Assembly (NCBI GenBank): GCA_001464275.1
Contig: LNFL01000170.1
Coordinates: 1 to 64,000 of the forward strand
From: Actinobacteria bacterium Ga0077560
Lineage (GTDB): Bacteria > Actinomycetota > Thermoleophilia > Miltoncostaeales > Miltoncostaeaceae
Direction: 5' to 3'
DNA: 64,000 nt
Shown one piece after another: positions 19,999 to 28,772 of this stretch. Every line of letters begins with the position of its first letter. Position 1 is the first letter of the stretch. A model generated the notes under the pieces. It was not told the DNA's origin. It was given only the letters and a program-made list of their open reading frames with translations, and searched no databases. Position numbers and translations under genes: made by a program.

Positions 19999-20274
19999 GT
20001 GTTCGTCCAAATCGGCCGTACGGCGGGCCGGGGGGTGACGTTCGGCCCGGACGCACGGAGAAAGGGCCGGACCCCCATCACACCGGCGGCCCCCGGCCGG
20101 TTAGGATCGCCAGTCGGTGACGCCGCCCTCGCGGCGCGCCTGGGCCGCCCGCGGCCGAGATTGCGGGTATCGAACGAACAGCGGGTGACGTGGACCGGCC
20201 TCAGCGGTTGCGGGCAGACGCCTGCGGGGCCTCGCACGCTCACCCGGGCACCGGCGAGTTGGTGGGGGATCTGA
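19999..20274 (+). other. Non-coding leader between the ECF gene and etfB
   Basis: 276 bases with no supported gene. It must hold the etfB promoter, but no convincing -35/-10 pair was found. The only notable feature is the ribosome binding site GGGGGA five bases before the etfB ATG. Together with copy B of the ECF promoter this gap spans 312 bases. Confidence 0.5.
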
Positions 20275-21054
20275 ATGAAGATCGCGGTCTGCGTGAAAGA
20301 GGTACCGGACGCCGGCCCAGGCCGTCGAATGGACCCGGCGACCCTGCGGCTGGACCGCTCTGGTGAGCGGTCGCTGAACTCCTACGACCTGAACGCGGTC
20401 GAGGAGGCCCTGCGCCTGAAGGAGGCTGCGGGCGAGGGCGAGGTCGTGCTGGTCTCGATGGGCCAGGAGAAGGCACTCGAGTCGATCCGGAAGGCCCTCG
20501 CGATGGGCGCCGACCGGGCCGTGCTCGTGTCGGATGAGGGCGCGGTTGGCTCCGACCTCGTCGCCACCAGCTACGTGCTGGCGAAGGCGCTGGAGCGCGA
20601 GGCCCCGCAGCTGGTGCTGTTCGGGCAGTCGGCGCAGGACTCCGACGGCGCGGTGCTCTGGGCATCCGTCGCCGAGCGCCTGAAGTTCCCGATGGTGTCC
20701 CAGATCTCCGAGCTGGAGGTCGCGGGCGGGACGATCACCGCCAAGCGGCAGACCGAGTTCGGCTACGACCGGATCCAGTCCCCGCTCCCCGCGGTGCTCG
20801 CGGTCGCCGACTCCCTCAACGAGCCGCGCTACCCGTCGCTCAAGGGCATCATGGGCGCCAAGAAGAAGCCGCAGGACGTCGTCTCCCTCGCCGACATCGG
20901 CGTCGAGGCGGACCGGGCCGGCCAGGCCGGGTCGCGCACCACGGTGAGCGCCCTCGCCCCGCCGCCGTCCCGTGGGGACACGGTGAAGATCGAGGACGAC
21001 GGCACCGCCGCCCAGAAGGTCATGGAGTTCCTGGTGGAAAGGAAGTTCGCATGA
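20275..21054 (+). CDS. etfB: Electron transfer flavoprotein beta subunit
   Basis: 259-residue small ETF subunit. With EtfA it carries electrons from acyl-CoA and other dehydrogenases to the quinone pool. Motifs: MKIAVCVKEVPD at the N-terminus, NSYDLNAVEEALRLKE, the AMP-binding-type stretch MGADRAVLVSDE, and the family signature around LPAVLAVADSLNEPRYPSLKGIMGAKKK. Strong ribosome binding site GGGGGA. The stop codon overlaps the etfA start ATG by four bases, as expected for a coupled heterodimer. No acyl-CoA dehydrogenase or ETF-quinone oxidoreductase lies in the window. Confidence 0.96.
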   Translation: MKIAVCVKEVPDAGPGRRMDPATLRLDRSGERSLNSYDLNAVEEALRLKEAAGEGEVVLVSMGQEKALESIRKALAMGADRAVLVSDEGAVGSDLVATSYVLAKALEREAPQLVLFGQSAQDSDGAVLWASVAERLKFPMVSQISELEVAGGTITAKRQTEFGYDRIQSPLPAVLAVADSLNEPRYPSLKGIMGAKKKPQDVVSLADIGVEADRAGQAGSRTTVSALAPPPSRGDTVKIEDDGTAAQKVMEFLVERKFA

Positions 21055-21988
21055 GCACGCTCGTCTTCCTCGAGCACCACGGCGACGCGATCCAGAAGGG
21101 CTCCCTCGGGCTGCTCTCCAAGGCCGCGTCCCTCGACCCCGACACCTCGGCGGTCATCATCGGGTCCGGCGTGTCCGGCCTCGCCTCGCAGGCGGCCCAG
21201 TACGGCGCCGCCAAGGTGTTCGTCGCCGACGACGCGAGCCTGTCGGCCCCGCTGCCGCAGCCGCGCGTCGACGTGATCGCCGCCCTGGTGCAGCAGCACG
21301 GGTTCGAGAACGTCCTGTTCGGCGCGTCGGTGCTGGCCTCCGACATCGCCGGCGGCCTGTCGGCCCGCCTCGACGCCGGTCTCAACTGGGACCTCAGCGA
21401 CCTGGCGGTCGAGGGCGGCGCCCTCGTCGGCACGCGCTCGGCCCTGGGCGACACCATCGTCGCGAACGTCGGCTGGAGCTCCACGCCGCGCCTCGCGCTG
21501 GTGCGGGCCGGCTCCTTCGAGCCCGCCGAGCGCCCGGCCGGCGGCGCGGTGGAGTCCGCGGCGGTGTCCCTGCAGGACTTCTCCGGCAAGGCCACCATGC
21601 TCGACCAGGCCCATGAGGTCGCGTCGGGCCCCTCCATCGAGGAGGCCGACATCCTGGTGACCGGTGGCCGCGGCCTCGGTGCCCCGGAGGCGTTCTCCAA
21701 GCTGGAGGAGCTGGCCGGCGCCCTCGGCGGCGCCGTCGCCTCCACCCGCGCGGTGGTGGACTCCGGCTGGTACCCCTACCCCACCCAGATCGGCCAGACG
21801 GGCAAGACCGTCGCGCCGTGTCGGGCGCCATCCAGCACAAGGTGGGTATGCAGTCCTCGCAGACGATCGTGGCGATCAACAAGGACGCCAACGCCCCGAT
21901 CTTCGACTTCAGCGACTTCGGGATCGTCGGTGACCTGCACGAGGTCATCCCGGCGCTCACCGCGCTGGTCAAGGAGCGCAAGGGCTAG
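21051..21988 (+). pseudogene. etfA: Electron transfer flavoprotein alpha subunit, frame-disrupted
   Basis: The N-terminal and central parts read normally (MSTLVFLEHHGD ... [22 protein letters not shown]) up to [15 protein letters not shown] near 21817. The frame then shifts, and the FAD-binding C-terminus resumes in another frame: [20 protein letters not shown], then [20 protein letters not shown], ending at TAG 21986-21988. Compared with the family pattern (VAPxLYxAxGVSGAIQH), seven codons and one base are missing: 22 bases. etfA is normally needed with the intact etfB beside it, so a sequencing or assembly deletion is as likely as a real lesion. If read literally, the product lacks the FAD site. 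Confidence 0.88.
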
Positions 21989-22152
21989 ATCGACGGCACG
22001 GGGGTCCCGGGCGACCGGGATCCCCGTCCGGATCCGCCTCCTGCGGGGGCGCCGGGGCGGATCGCCCTGGCGGGTGTTGCGGGGAACGGGTTGTCAGCGA
22101 TGGGTGGGCGGCCTATACATATCGCCAAACTCGCCGATCCCGGAGCCCGCCC

Positions 22153-23841
22153 GTGCGTCGTCACCCCTTCCGCCTCGCGGTCGCTCTGGCCGCCGCAGGC
22201 GTCATCGCATCCATCCCCGCAGCGGCGGTGAGCGCGGCCCCGGCCGAGGACCGCCTCGTGATGGCGAAGCTGGTCCCCTTCTCCGAGCAGGCCGCCCGCG
22301 ACGTCGCCGAGCGCGCGGGCGTCGTCCTCGACGGCACGATCCCCGAGATCGGCTGGGCGTCGTACACCATCCCCGGCGACGTGCGGCGCGGCCGCGAGGC
22401 GCTGCTGCGCACCCCCGGCGTGTGGAGGATCGACCACGGCACCGGTGCCGCCCCGCGCGTCGACCTCATCCCCAGCGACACGATCTTCACCCAGCCCGGG
22501 TCGGTCGCCGCCGGCCAGCTCACCGCGAGCTGGAACTGGCACTGGGTGATCACCAACTTCCCGGCGGCGTGGGACATCGCCCGCGGCGACGCGAACACGC
22601 GCGTTGCGGTGATCGACAGCGAGTTCGACACCGAGCACCTCGAGCTGAAGCCCAAGCTGCTCACCGGTAAGAACCTCGACTCGGGCACCGCGGCGTACCG
22701 CACGACCTCCGTGCGGGCGAACGCGCAGGACTTCGGCACGCTGCACGGCTCGCACGTCGCCGGCCTGGTGGCCGCCGTCAGCGACAACGCCAACGGTGTC
22801 ACCGGCGCCTGCTTCGACTGCGTGGTGATCCCGTACAAGATCGGCCTGCGGGGCGGACCGCCCGGTGGGACGCAGACCACGGACGCCAAGTTCGTGCGCG
22901 ACCTCACCGAGGCCCTCGTCGACATCGCCGGACGCGACGACGTCCGTGTCGTGAACATGTCGCTGGGCACCGACCGCCTGCATCCGCCGATGCAGGACGC
23001 GGTGAACCTCGCGCTCTCCCGCGGCAAGGTCCTCGTGGCCTCGGCGGGCAACGGCCAGCTGAACAACCCCGGCGTCCCGAACTACCCGGCCTCGTTCCCC
23101 GGGGTCATCGGCGTCGGCGCGACGCAGCCCGACGACAACATCGCCCCGTTCAGCACCAACGGGGACTTCGTCGACGTGTCGGCACCCGGCCACGGCATCG
23201 TCTCCACGTGGGACACCCGCGTGCCCGCCAACGCCCAGCCGCCGGTGACCCCGCCCACCCACGGCATCGGGTTCGTGAACCTGTCCGGCACGTCCATGGC
23301 CACGCCGATGACCGCGGGCCTGGCCGCCCTCATGCTGCAGCTGCGCCCGGATCTCACGGCCGCGGAGATCCAGGGCCTGCTCGAGTCGAGCGCGGTGGAC
23401 CTGGGTGCCCCGGGGCGCGACCCGGTGTTCGGGGCCGGCCGCATCGACGCCGTCGCGGCGCTCCGCGCGACCCAGGCGTTCACGCGGCCGCCCGATGCGC
23501 GCCGCGCGCTGCGCGTGTTCTGGGCGTGCGAGCGCGGGAGCCTGGATCTGCCGGCGGGGCTCCCCCGGTTCGTGGCCGTCCCGGTCGGATCGCGCCTGGT
23601 CTGCAAGGGCCGCACCCAGCCGGCGGTCCGGTCCTCGGTGCTCCAGATCCAGCGCTACGCGGTGCGCGGCGGATGGCGCACGATCGGCACCGTGAAGACC
23701 AGCAACCGCGGCCGGTTCGGGTTCACCCGACGGCTTGCGACGGCCGGCAACTGGCGGATCCGCGTGGCCTTCGCGGGGAACGGCGCGATCCGCCCGGGCG
23801 ACTCGCTCGCCGTCCGGGTGCGGGCCACCCCGGTCTCCTGA
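22153..23841 (+). CDS. Secreted subtilisin-like (S8) serine protease
   Basis: 562 residues. Signal peptide 1-29 (RLAVALAAAGVIASIPAAAVSA); an inhibitor-like propeptide to about residue 120; catalytic domain to about 440 with Asp in VAVIDSEFD, His in LHGSHVAGLVAA and Ser in NLSGTSMATPMTAG; oxyanion Asn in SAGNGQLNNPG. The Asp motif is DSEFD, where most relatives read D-[ST]-G-[IV]-D. The last about 110 residues are a strand-rich domain with paired Cys (FWACERGS, RLVCKG) ending in a beta sandwich-like RVAFAGNGAIRPGDS. A perfect terminator-like repeat follows. Likely a secreted degradative or processing protease. Confidence 0.93.
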   Translation: MRRHPFRLAVALAAAGVIASIPAAAVSAAPAEDRLVMAKLVPFSEQAARDVAERAGVVLDGTIPEIGWASYTIPGDVRRGREALLRTPGVWRIDHGTGAAPRVDLIPSDTIFTQPGSVAAGQLTASWNWHWVITNFPAAWDIARGDANTRVAVIDSEFDTEHLELKPKLLTGKNLDSGTAAYRTTSVRANAQDFGTLHGSHVAGLVAAVSDNANGVTGACFDCVVIPYKIGLRGGPPGGTQTTDAKFVRDLTEALVDIAGRDDVRVVNMSLGTDRLHPPMQDAVNLALSRGKVLVASAGNGQLNNPGVPNYPASFPGVIGVGATQPDDNIAPFSTNGDFVDVSAPGHGIVSTWDTRVPANAQPPVTPPTHGIGFVNLSGTSMATPMTAGLAALMLQLRPDLTAAEIQGLLESSAVDLGAPGRDPVFGAGRIDAVAALRATQAFTRPPDARRALRVFWACERGSLDLPAGLPRFVAVPVGSRLVCKGRTQPAVRSSVLQIQRYAVRGGWRTIGTVKTSNRGRFGFTRRLATAGNWRIRVAFAGNGAIRPGDSLAVRVRATPVS

Positions 23842-23853
23842 CGCGCGTCGGCG

Positions 23854-23879
23854 CGCCCGGGGCCCTCGGGCCCCGGGCG
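23854..23879. terminator. Perfect 12-bp inverted repeat between convergent genes
   Basis: CGCCCGGGGCCC (23854-23865) is followed by two bases and its exact complement (23868-23879). It lies 12 bases after the protease stop and 7 bases before the end of the opposite-strand membrane gene, so it can serve both. There is no T-run; the effective loop will open to four or more bases. Confidence 0.6.
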
Positions 23880-23886
23880 TTCGGGA

Positions 23887-24261
23887 TCAGCCGGCGGTGG
23901 CCGCCTTGGCGGCCCGCATCGCCCGCACGTGGATGATGCCGGCGAGCACCAGCACCACCAGGGCGAGCAGGCCGTGGAGGCCGCCCACCCAGGTCTCGCC
24001 CTCGGCGAGGCCCACCTGGGCGATGCCGGCCACCAGCAGCCCGGCGGACGGCGCGATGGCCTTCCAGTTGCCCCACCGGGCGACGAAGCCGTGGAGGGCC
24101 GTGAGGACGATGAGCACCAGCACGGCGTTGCCGACATGCTTGTGCGCGTCCAGGGTGTCGGCGCCGAACGTGTACGCCGCGATGAGGTAGACCTGCACGA
24201 AGACGCCGAGCCCGACCAGGGCGGCGAGGGCCGATTCGGCCTTGAGCACATTGGTTTTCAT
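23887..24261 (-). CDS. Small four-helix membrane protein (DUF6220-like)
   Basis: 124 residues with four hydrophobic helices (about 10-31, 41-62, 69-83, 93-113). Paired His near the helix ends (DTLDAHKHVG, LTALHGFVARWG, GGLHGLLA, AGIIHVRAM) give a cytochrome-like look and resemble small DUF6220-type proteins; whether they bind haem is not known. It starts at the ATG at 24261, immediately after a U-rich stretch. The upstream gene on the same strand is the universal stress protein 50 bases away. Family assignment is a pattern impression, not certain. Confidence 0.68.
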   Translation of the reverse strand: MKTNVLKAESALAALVGLGVFVQVYLIAAYTFGADTLDAHKHVGNAVLVLIVLTALHGFVARWGNWKAIAPSAGLLVAGIAQVGLAEGETWVGGLHGLLALVVLVLAGIIHVRAMRAAKAATAG

Positions 24262-24311
24262 GCGCCCCAGCCTACCCGGCGCGAGCGGCGGGGACCGGCG
24301 GAACGGGCCCG

Positions 24312-24737
24312 TCAGTGGTCGCGGGGATGCACCAGCAGGGTCGAGCACGGGGCGTCGAGGGTGAGCCGCTGGGAGAAGCCGCCCAGCACGCTGCGTTCGG
24401 CCGCGCTGCGGGCGCTGGCCATCACCAGCAGGTCGCAGCCGGCCTCCCGGGCCCATCGGGCGACCTCGCGCGCCGGGCTGCCCTGCAGCACCACGGGCTC
24501 CTCGTCGCCCTCGGCGAGGCTCGCGACCCAGGCGGTTGCCGCCTCCAGCAGCGGGCCGGAGTCGGGCATCACGCCGCCGCCGATGCCGGCCGCCAGGTTC
24601 ACCAGGAACGACGGCGGCTCCACGCAGTGCACCACCGACAGGCGCGCGGTGCCGCGCAGGGCGCGCGCCACCTCCAGCGCCCGCCCGGCGGCGGAGGAGT
24701 CGTCGACGCACACGGCGATACGGGAGAAGGCGCTCAT
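24312..24737 (-). CDS. Universal stress protein (UspA domain)
   Basis: 141 residues, single Usp fold: opening strand RIAVCVDDSSAAGRALEVA; SVVHCVEPP; EAGCDLLVMASARSAAERSVLGGFSQRL; closing CSTLLVHP. In ATP-binding Usp proteins the loop reads G-x2-G-x9-G-[ST]. Here the first glycines are replaced (ASARSAAERS) although GGFSQ remains, so ATP binding is doubtful and this may be a non-nucleotide Usp. It lies 29 bases after the MFS gene on the same strand; both may be one transcript. Stress role is general family knowledge only. Confidence 0.88.
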   Translation of the reverse strand: MSAFSRIAVCVDDSSAAGRALEVARALRGTARLSVVHCVEPPSFLVNLAAGIGGGVMPDSGPLLEAATAWVASLAEGDEEPVVLQGSPAREVARWAREAGCDLLVMASARSAAERSVLGGFSQRLTLDAPCSTLLVHPRDH

Positions 24738-24766
24738 GGGACGAGCATAGCCCCGGGCGGGCGGTG

Positions 24767-25990
24767 TCAGGCGGACGCCGGGACCGGCGACGGCGCGGGA
24801 CGGCGGACGGTGAGCGCGGTGACCGCGATCGCGGGGATGATCGCGACCGGCCACATGGCCATCCGGATGTCCCCGGTGGCCGCGGCGGCCTGCCCGATGA
24901 CCAGGTTGGCGGTGACCGCGGCCGAGAAGCCGCCCAGGTTCACCAGCCCCGAGGCCGCTCCGGCCCGTGCGGCGGCATTCCCGGCACGGGCGATGTCGAA
25001 GCCCAGCAGGCCCGCGGCGCCGCCGGCGCCGGTGAGCAGCAGCGTGCCGGCCAGCAGCGCGGGCGGGACATGCCCGGGCCACGCCAGGACCGCCGTCCAG
25101 GCGCCGCAGAGCACGGCGGCATGGGCGCGCAACAGGGCCGGGCGGGTTCCGATGAGCCCCAGCAGGATCGCCGCCCCCGCGAACGCCGCGACGGTGGCCA
25201 GCAGGTGTGCCCGGGCCGGGCCGGCGGCCATGCCCTCGCCGCGGACCAGGAAGGGGTACCCCCACAGCGCGGTGACGGTGACGAACGGGCCCATCAGGCC
25301 CATGTGGACCCAGAACCCGTGGCGGGTGGCGGGGGTGGCCAGCGCGATGCGCAGCGCGGTGCGGATGGGCTCCGGGTTCGCGGGCCGCGGCGGGGCGCCC
25401 GCCGGGGCGTCGCGCACCAGCAGCATGCAGGCCCCGGCCATCGCCAGCGTCAGCAGGCCGGTGGCCAGGAAGGTGGCGGTCCAGCCGAGCGCATCCAGGG
25501 AGGCGCCCAGGGGGACGGTCGTGAGGATCTGCCCCAGGGCTCCCGCAAGTCCGGCCAGGCTGGCCAGCAGCGCGTAGCGGCTCGCGGGGAACCAGCTGTG
25601 GGCCAGGCGCAGGACGTTCAGGAAGATGCAGGCGTCCCCGATGCCGATGAGGGCGCGGCCGGCGATGGCGACCTCCAGCGAGCCGGCCAAGGCGAAGGCC
25701 AGCTCCCCCGCGCCCATCAGCAGCAGGCCGATGGTGAGGGTGCGCCGCGGGCCCAGGCGGTCGGCCGCCAGGCCGGCGGGGACCTGCATGGCCACGTAGA
25801 GGGCGAGCTGCAGCGCCGAGAGGACCGCCAGCTGCCCGGGGGTGACACCCAGGCGGGACTCCGCGTCCAGCGCGGCCACCCCGAGCGCGTTCCGGTGGAA
25901 GAGCGCGGTGAAGTAGAAGCCGGCGGCGAGTCCCCAGACCGCGGCGCCCGGCAGACGGCGCCCGCGTCGTTCCGTCCGTCTTAGATGCAT
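24767..25990 (-). CDS. MFS transporter (12-helix)
   Basis: 407 residues with twelve hydrophobic helices. The first helix carries AGFYFTALFHRNALGVAAL; the loop after helix 2 is AGLAADRLGPRRT (motif A); helix 4 region GRALIGIGDACIF. A layout like organic-acid or nitrate-type MFS carriers, but nothing fixes the substrate. The start codon lies inside a 25983-26014 inverted repeat and is divergent from a GntR/FCD regulator 66 bases away, so transport is probably induced by the ligand of that regulator, commonly a sugar acid or dicarboxylate (inference). Confidence 0.87.
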   Translation of the reverse strand: MHLRRTERRGRRLPGAAVWGLAAGFYFTALFHRNALGVAALDAESRLGVTPGQLAVLSALQLALYVAMQVPAGLAADRLGPRRTLTIGLLLMGAGELAFALAGSLEVAIAGRALIGIGDACIFLNVLRLAHSWFPASRYALLASLAGLAGALGQILTTVPLGASLDALGWTATFLATGLLTLAMAGACMLLVRDAPAGAPPRPANPEPIRTALRIALATPATRHGFWVHMGLMGPFVTVTALWGYPFLVRGEGMAAGPARAHLLATVAAFAGAAILLGLIGTRPALLRAHAAVLCGAWTAVLAWPGHVPPALLAGTLLLTGAGGAAGLLGFDIARAGNAAARAGAASGLVNLGGFSAAVTANLVIGQAAAATGDIRMAMWPVAIIPAIAVTALTVRRPAPSPVPASA

Positions 25991-26014
25991 GTTGCATTTG
26001 TAGACGATGCATCT
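25983..26014. promoter_or_regulatory. Inverted repeat operator between MFS and GntR genes
   Basis: AGATGCAT (25983-25990) and ATGCATCT (26007-26014) are exact complements 16 bases apart, with a further TGCA-N3-TGCA inside. The left arm includes the MFS start codon. It lies in the 66-base divergent gap, the natural place for binding by the adjacent GntR protein. Confidence 0.5.
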
Positions 26015-26056
26015 GCGCGGCGCAAGGACGCCCAGCGTCCGCGCTAGTGTTGGGAC

Positions 26057-26719
26057 ATGGCACGCCCCACCGTCCCGGCGGCGAAGGACCGGGCTCTCGA
26101 GTTCGTGAAGGAGCGGATCCTCGACGGCACCTACGCCGGCGGGGAGCTGCTGAGCGAGGGCGAGATCGCCGACGCGCTCGGCGTGAGCCGCACGCCGGTG
26201 CGGGAGGCGTTCCTGCTGCTGGAGGCCGACGGTCTCATGCGCCTCTACCCCAAGCGGGGCGCGCTGGTGGTTGCGGTCTCACCCGACGAGGTCCGCGACG
26301 TCATGGAGACCCGCCTGCTGGTGGAGCGGCACGCCGCCGAGCGGGTGGCCACTCAGGGGCCGGACCTGGCGAAGCTGCTGGAGACGCTGGTGCGTCAGCA
26401 GGAGCGCCTGCTGGCGCGGCGCGACCACACCGGGTTCGTGCAGGCCGACCGCGAGTTCCACCGGGCGATCGTCGCCGCCGCCGGCAACGTGATCCTGGAG
26501 CGGCTCTACGACTCCCTGCGCGACCGGCAGCGCCGCATGGGCGCCATGTCGATCGCCCGGGACCCGAGCCTGGCCGACCGGTACATCACCGACCACCGGG
26601 AGATCGCCGCGGCGCTGGCCGCGCGCAACCCCGACGCTGCGGTGGACGCCGTGACCCGCCACCTCACCATCGCGGCCGACGGGATCGCCGGGGCCGTCAG
26701 CCCGCCTCGGCCAGACTGA
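26057..26719 (+). CDS. GntR-family transcriptional regulator (FadR/FCD type)
   Basis: 220 residues. N-terminal winged helix: LEFVKERILDGTYAGGELLSEGEIADALGVSRTPVREAFLLLE (about 14-57, split here by family wing PKRGALVV). C-terminal FCD effector domain of about 130 residues has the metal-ligand pattern DREFHRAI, TDHREIAAAL and RHLTIAADG. Likely represses the divergent MFS gene through the inverted repeat between them. The 3' end overlaps the opposite-strand helical protein gene by 23 bases. Ligand unknown; FCD proteins usually bind carboxylates. Confidence 0.92.
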   Translation: MARPTVPAAKDRALEFVKERILDGTYAGGELLSEGEIADALGVSRTPVREAFLLLEADGLMRLYPKRGALVVAVSPDEVRDVMETRLLVERHAAERVATQGPDLAKLLETLVRQQERLLARRDHTGFVQADREFHRAIVAAAGNVILERLYDSLRDRQRRMGAMSIARDPSLADRYITDHREIAAALAARNPDAAVDAVTRHLTIAADGIAGAVSPPRPD

Positions 26720-27362
26720 CCTCCAGGCCCTCCGCGAGCTGGCGCACGTGGCCGCGCACCGCCGCGGCCTGGCCGATCTCGTCGAGCACCGGCGGGGTGG
26801 GCGCGGTGGCGAGGCCCGCGCGGGCGTGGGCGTCCATGGTCAGCACCAGCCGCGCCAGCTCCCGCTGATGTTCGCCGATCCACGCCAGGGTGGCCGTCGC
26901 CAGGCCGTCCGCGGCGGGCCCCAGGTGCTCCTCCAGCCCGTGCAGGTACAGGCGCACCCAGCCCATGAGCCGGAGCCGCCGCTCGAGGCCGGCGTCCAGT
27001 GACGGATCCGAGCCCGGGGTGGTCTGCCACTGCAGGTGCTGCTCCAGCGCGATCGCCCCCTCGGCGCGGGCCAGGTGGGCCGCCATCTCCTCGTGCTGGG
27101 CGTCGAGCCAGCCGTCCAGCTCGTCCGCGAAGCCCCGCAGGCGGTCGGACAGGGGCGGGTCGGCGACCGCCTCGGTGGCCTCCGCGAGCAACCGCAGATG
27201 GGCGCGGATGCAGCCGTCGTCGGCGGGCTGCCGCACCGGGTGGGATGCGCCCTCCTGCTCCACCAGCGCCCGCAGCCGGGCGCCGTTGGCACCCATCCAG
27301 CGCAGCACCTCGGCGGCGCGGACGGGCGGGTGGGGCGCTGCCGGAGCGGTGTCGGGGTCCAT
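26697..27362 (-). CDS. All-helical hypothetical protein
   Basis: 221 residues, ATG at 27362. Nearly all predicted helix: repeated amphipathic stretches such as AEVLRWMGANGARLRALVEQEG, HLRLLAEATEAVADP, RLRGFADELDGWLDAQHEEMAAHL and GLERRLRLMGWVRLYLHGLEEHLG. His, Glu and Asp recur in helix faces (DAQHEEMAAH, GEHQREL), reminiscent of DinB or haemerythrin-like bundles, but no defining motif is complete. No signal or membrane segment. Neighbours give no clue. Real coding is supported by sustained codon bias and length; function unknown. Confidence 0.72.
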   Translation of the reverse strand: MDPDTAPAAPHPPVRAAEVLRWMGANGARLRALVEQEGASHPVRQPADDGCIRAHLRLLAEATEAVADPPLSDRLRGFADELDGWLDAQHEEMAAHLARAEGAIALEQHLQWQTTPGSDPSLDAGLERRLRLMGWVRLYLHGLEEHLGPAADGLATATLAWIGEHQRELARLVLTMDAHARAGLATAPTPPVLDEIGQAAAVRGHVRQLAEGLEVSLAEAG

Positions 27363-27426
27363 CCAGGGATGGTAGCCCGCGCCAGGGGAGTGGGCACGAC
27401 GGGCCTCCGACTGGCAGGATGCGGCC

Positions 27427-28644
27427 GTGCGCACGCGCGTCGTCGTCACCGGGCTCGGCGTGGTGTCCTCCATCGGGATCGGTGCGGACGCCTTCTGGAG
27501 CGCGCTCCTGGACGGGGTGTCCGGAGCGCGTCTCGTGGACGTGGAGGGCATCGGCACCATCACCGCGTTCACCGTGGACGCCGATGAGGTCGCCCGCGAG
27601 CGGTTCGGCCAGCGCGAGGTCCGCAGGATGGACCGCGCCGGGCGCATGGCCGCCCTGGCCGGGGCGCTGGCCCTGGACGAGGCCGGCGAGCTGGGCTGCG
27701 CGCCCGAGCGGGTCGGGGCCGTGCTGGGATCCGCCCACGGCGGCGCCGAGACCCTCATGGAGGCCCACCGGACCTTCCTCGAGCGCGGCGCCGACCGGGT
27801 GAGCCCGTTCTCGGTGGCCCTGTCGCTGCAGAACTCCCCCGTCGCGGCCATGACCCGGATGCTCGGCCTGCGCGGCCCCTCCGGGTCCTGCGGCACCGCG
27901 TGCGCCGCGGGGACGGACGCCATCGGGATGGCGGTGTCGGCGATCCGTGACGGACGGGCCGACGTGATGCTCGCCGGCGGGGCCGAGGCCCCGTTGTCGC
28001 CCGTGGTGGTGGCGGGCTACCTGCAGGCGGGGGCCCTCACCCGCAGCACGGACACCGGGTCCGCATCACGCCCCTTCGACGCGCACCGCGACGGCTTCGT
28101 GATGGGCGAGGGCGCCGGCGTGCTGGTGCTGGAGAACCGCGACCACGCGCTGGCCCGCGGCGCCACAATCCTCGCCGAGATCGCCGGCTACGGCTCCAGC
28201 TGCGACGCCGCCCACCTCACCGACCCGGACCCGGACGGCACCGGCGCGGCGCGGGCCATCACCGCGGCGCTGGCCGACGCGGGCCTGGCACCCGCCGACA
28301 TCGGATACGTCAACGCCCACGCCACATCCACGCCCGCCGGCGACGTCGCGGAGGCCGCGGCCCTCACCAGGGCCGGCCTGGCGGGCGCGCCCGTGTCGGC
28401 CACCAAGGCCAGCCACGGCCACGGCCTCGGCGCGGCCGGCGGCATGGAGGCGGTGGCCACGGTGCTCGCGATCCACCGCGGCGTGCTGCCCCACACGCGC
28501 AGCCTGGCCGACCCCGATCCGGCCATCACGCTGGATCACATCACCGAACCGCGGACCCTCAACGTGGATGCCGCGATCTCGAACTCATTCGGTTTCGGCG
28601 GTCATAACGCCACCCTCGTGCTGGCCAGGCATATTCATCCCTGA
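27427..28644 (+). CDS. fabF: Beta-ketoacyl-ACP synthase II-type enzyme (FabF family)
   Basis: 405-residue thiolase-fold condensing enzyme that extends acyl-ACP with malonyl-ACP. Motifs: [13 protein letters not shown] at the N-terminus; active-site Cys in [26 protein letters not shown] with the first His; second His region [13 protein letters not shown], where typical FabF reads KS-x-x-[14 protein letters not shown] at the C-terminus. GTG start by alignment. No fabD, acpP or fabG nearby, so it is an isolated copy that might serve a specialised lipid rather than bulk fatty acid synthesis. Family sure, exact chain preference not. Confidence 0.9.
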   Translation: MRTRVVVTGLGVVSSIGIGADAFWSALLDGVSGARLVDVEGIGTITAFTVDADEVARERFGQREVRRMDRAGRMAALAGALALDEAGELGCAPERVGAVLGSAHGGAETLMEAHRTFLERGADRVSPFSVALSLQNSPVAAMTRMLGLRGPSGSCGTACAAGTDAIGMAVSAIRDGRADVMLAGGAEAPLSPVVVAGYLQAGALTRSTDTGSASRPFDAHRDGFVMGEGAGVLVLENRDHALARGATILAEIAGYGSSCDAAHLTDPDPDGTGAARAITAALADAGLAPADIGYVNAHATSTPAGDVAEAAALTRAGLAGAPVSATKASHGHGLGAAGGMEAVATVLAIHRGVLPHTRSLADPDPAITLDHITEPRTLNVDAAISNSFGFGGHNATLVLARHIHP

Positions 28645-28772
28645 AGATTTGCCCGGTGGCTCAGTCCCCCGGGCGATCGTGCCGACACTCACCCCAGGCG
28701 TCCGGCGACGGGCGCCCGAGGGGCGACGGGGATGGCGCCGCTCCCAGGACACCCCCCTCTTCGGAGCGCATC

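Noticed and set aside
21810-21830. Programmed ribosomal frameshifting in etfA
   Set aside because: No slippery site or pseudoknot is visible, and conserved residues are missing as well as the frame, so a shift alone would not restore the protein.
21051-22670. 539-residue etfA product as a true extended protein
   Set aside because: Everything after the break is Arg/Ser/Pro-rich out-of-frame reading of the etfA end and then of the protease gene.
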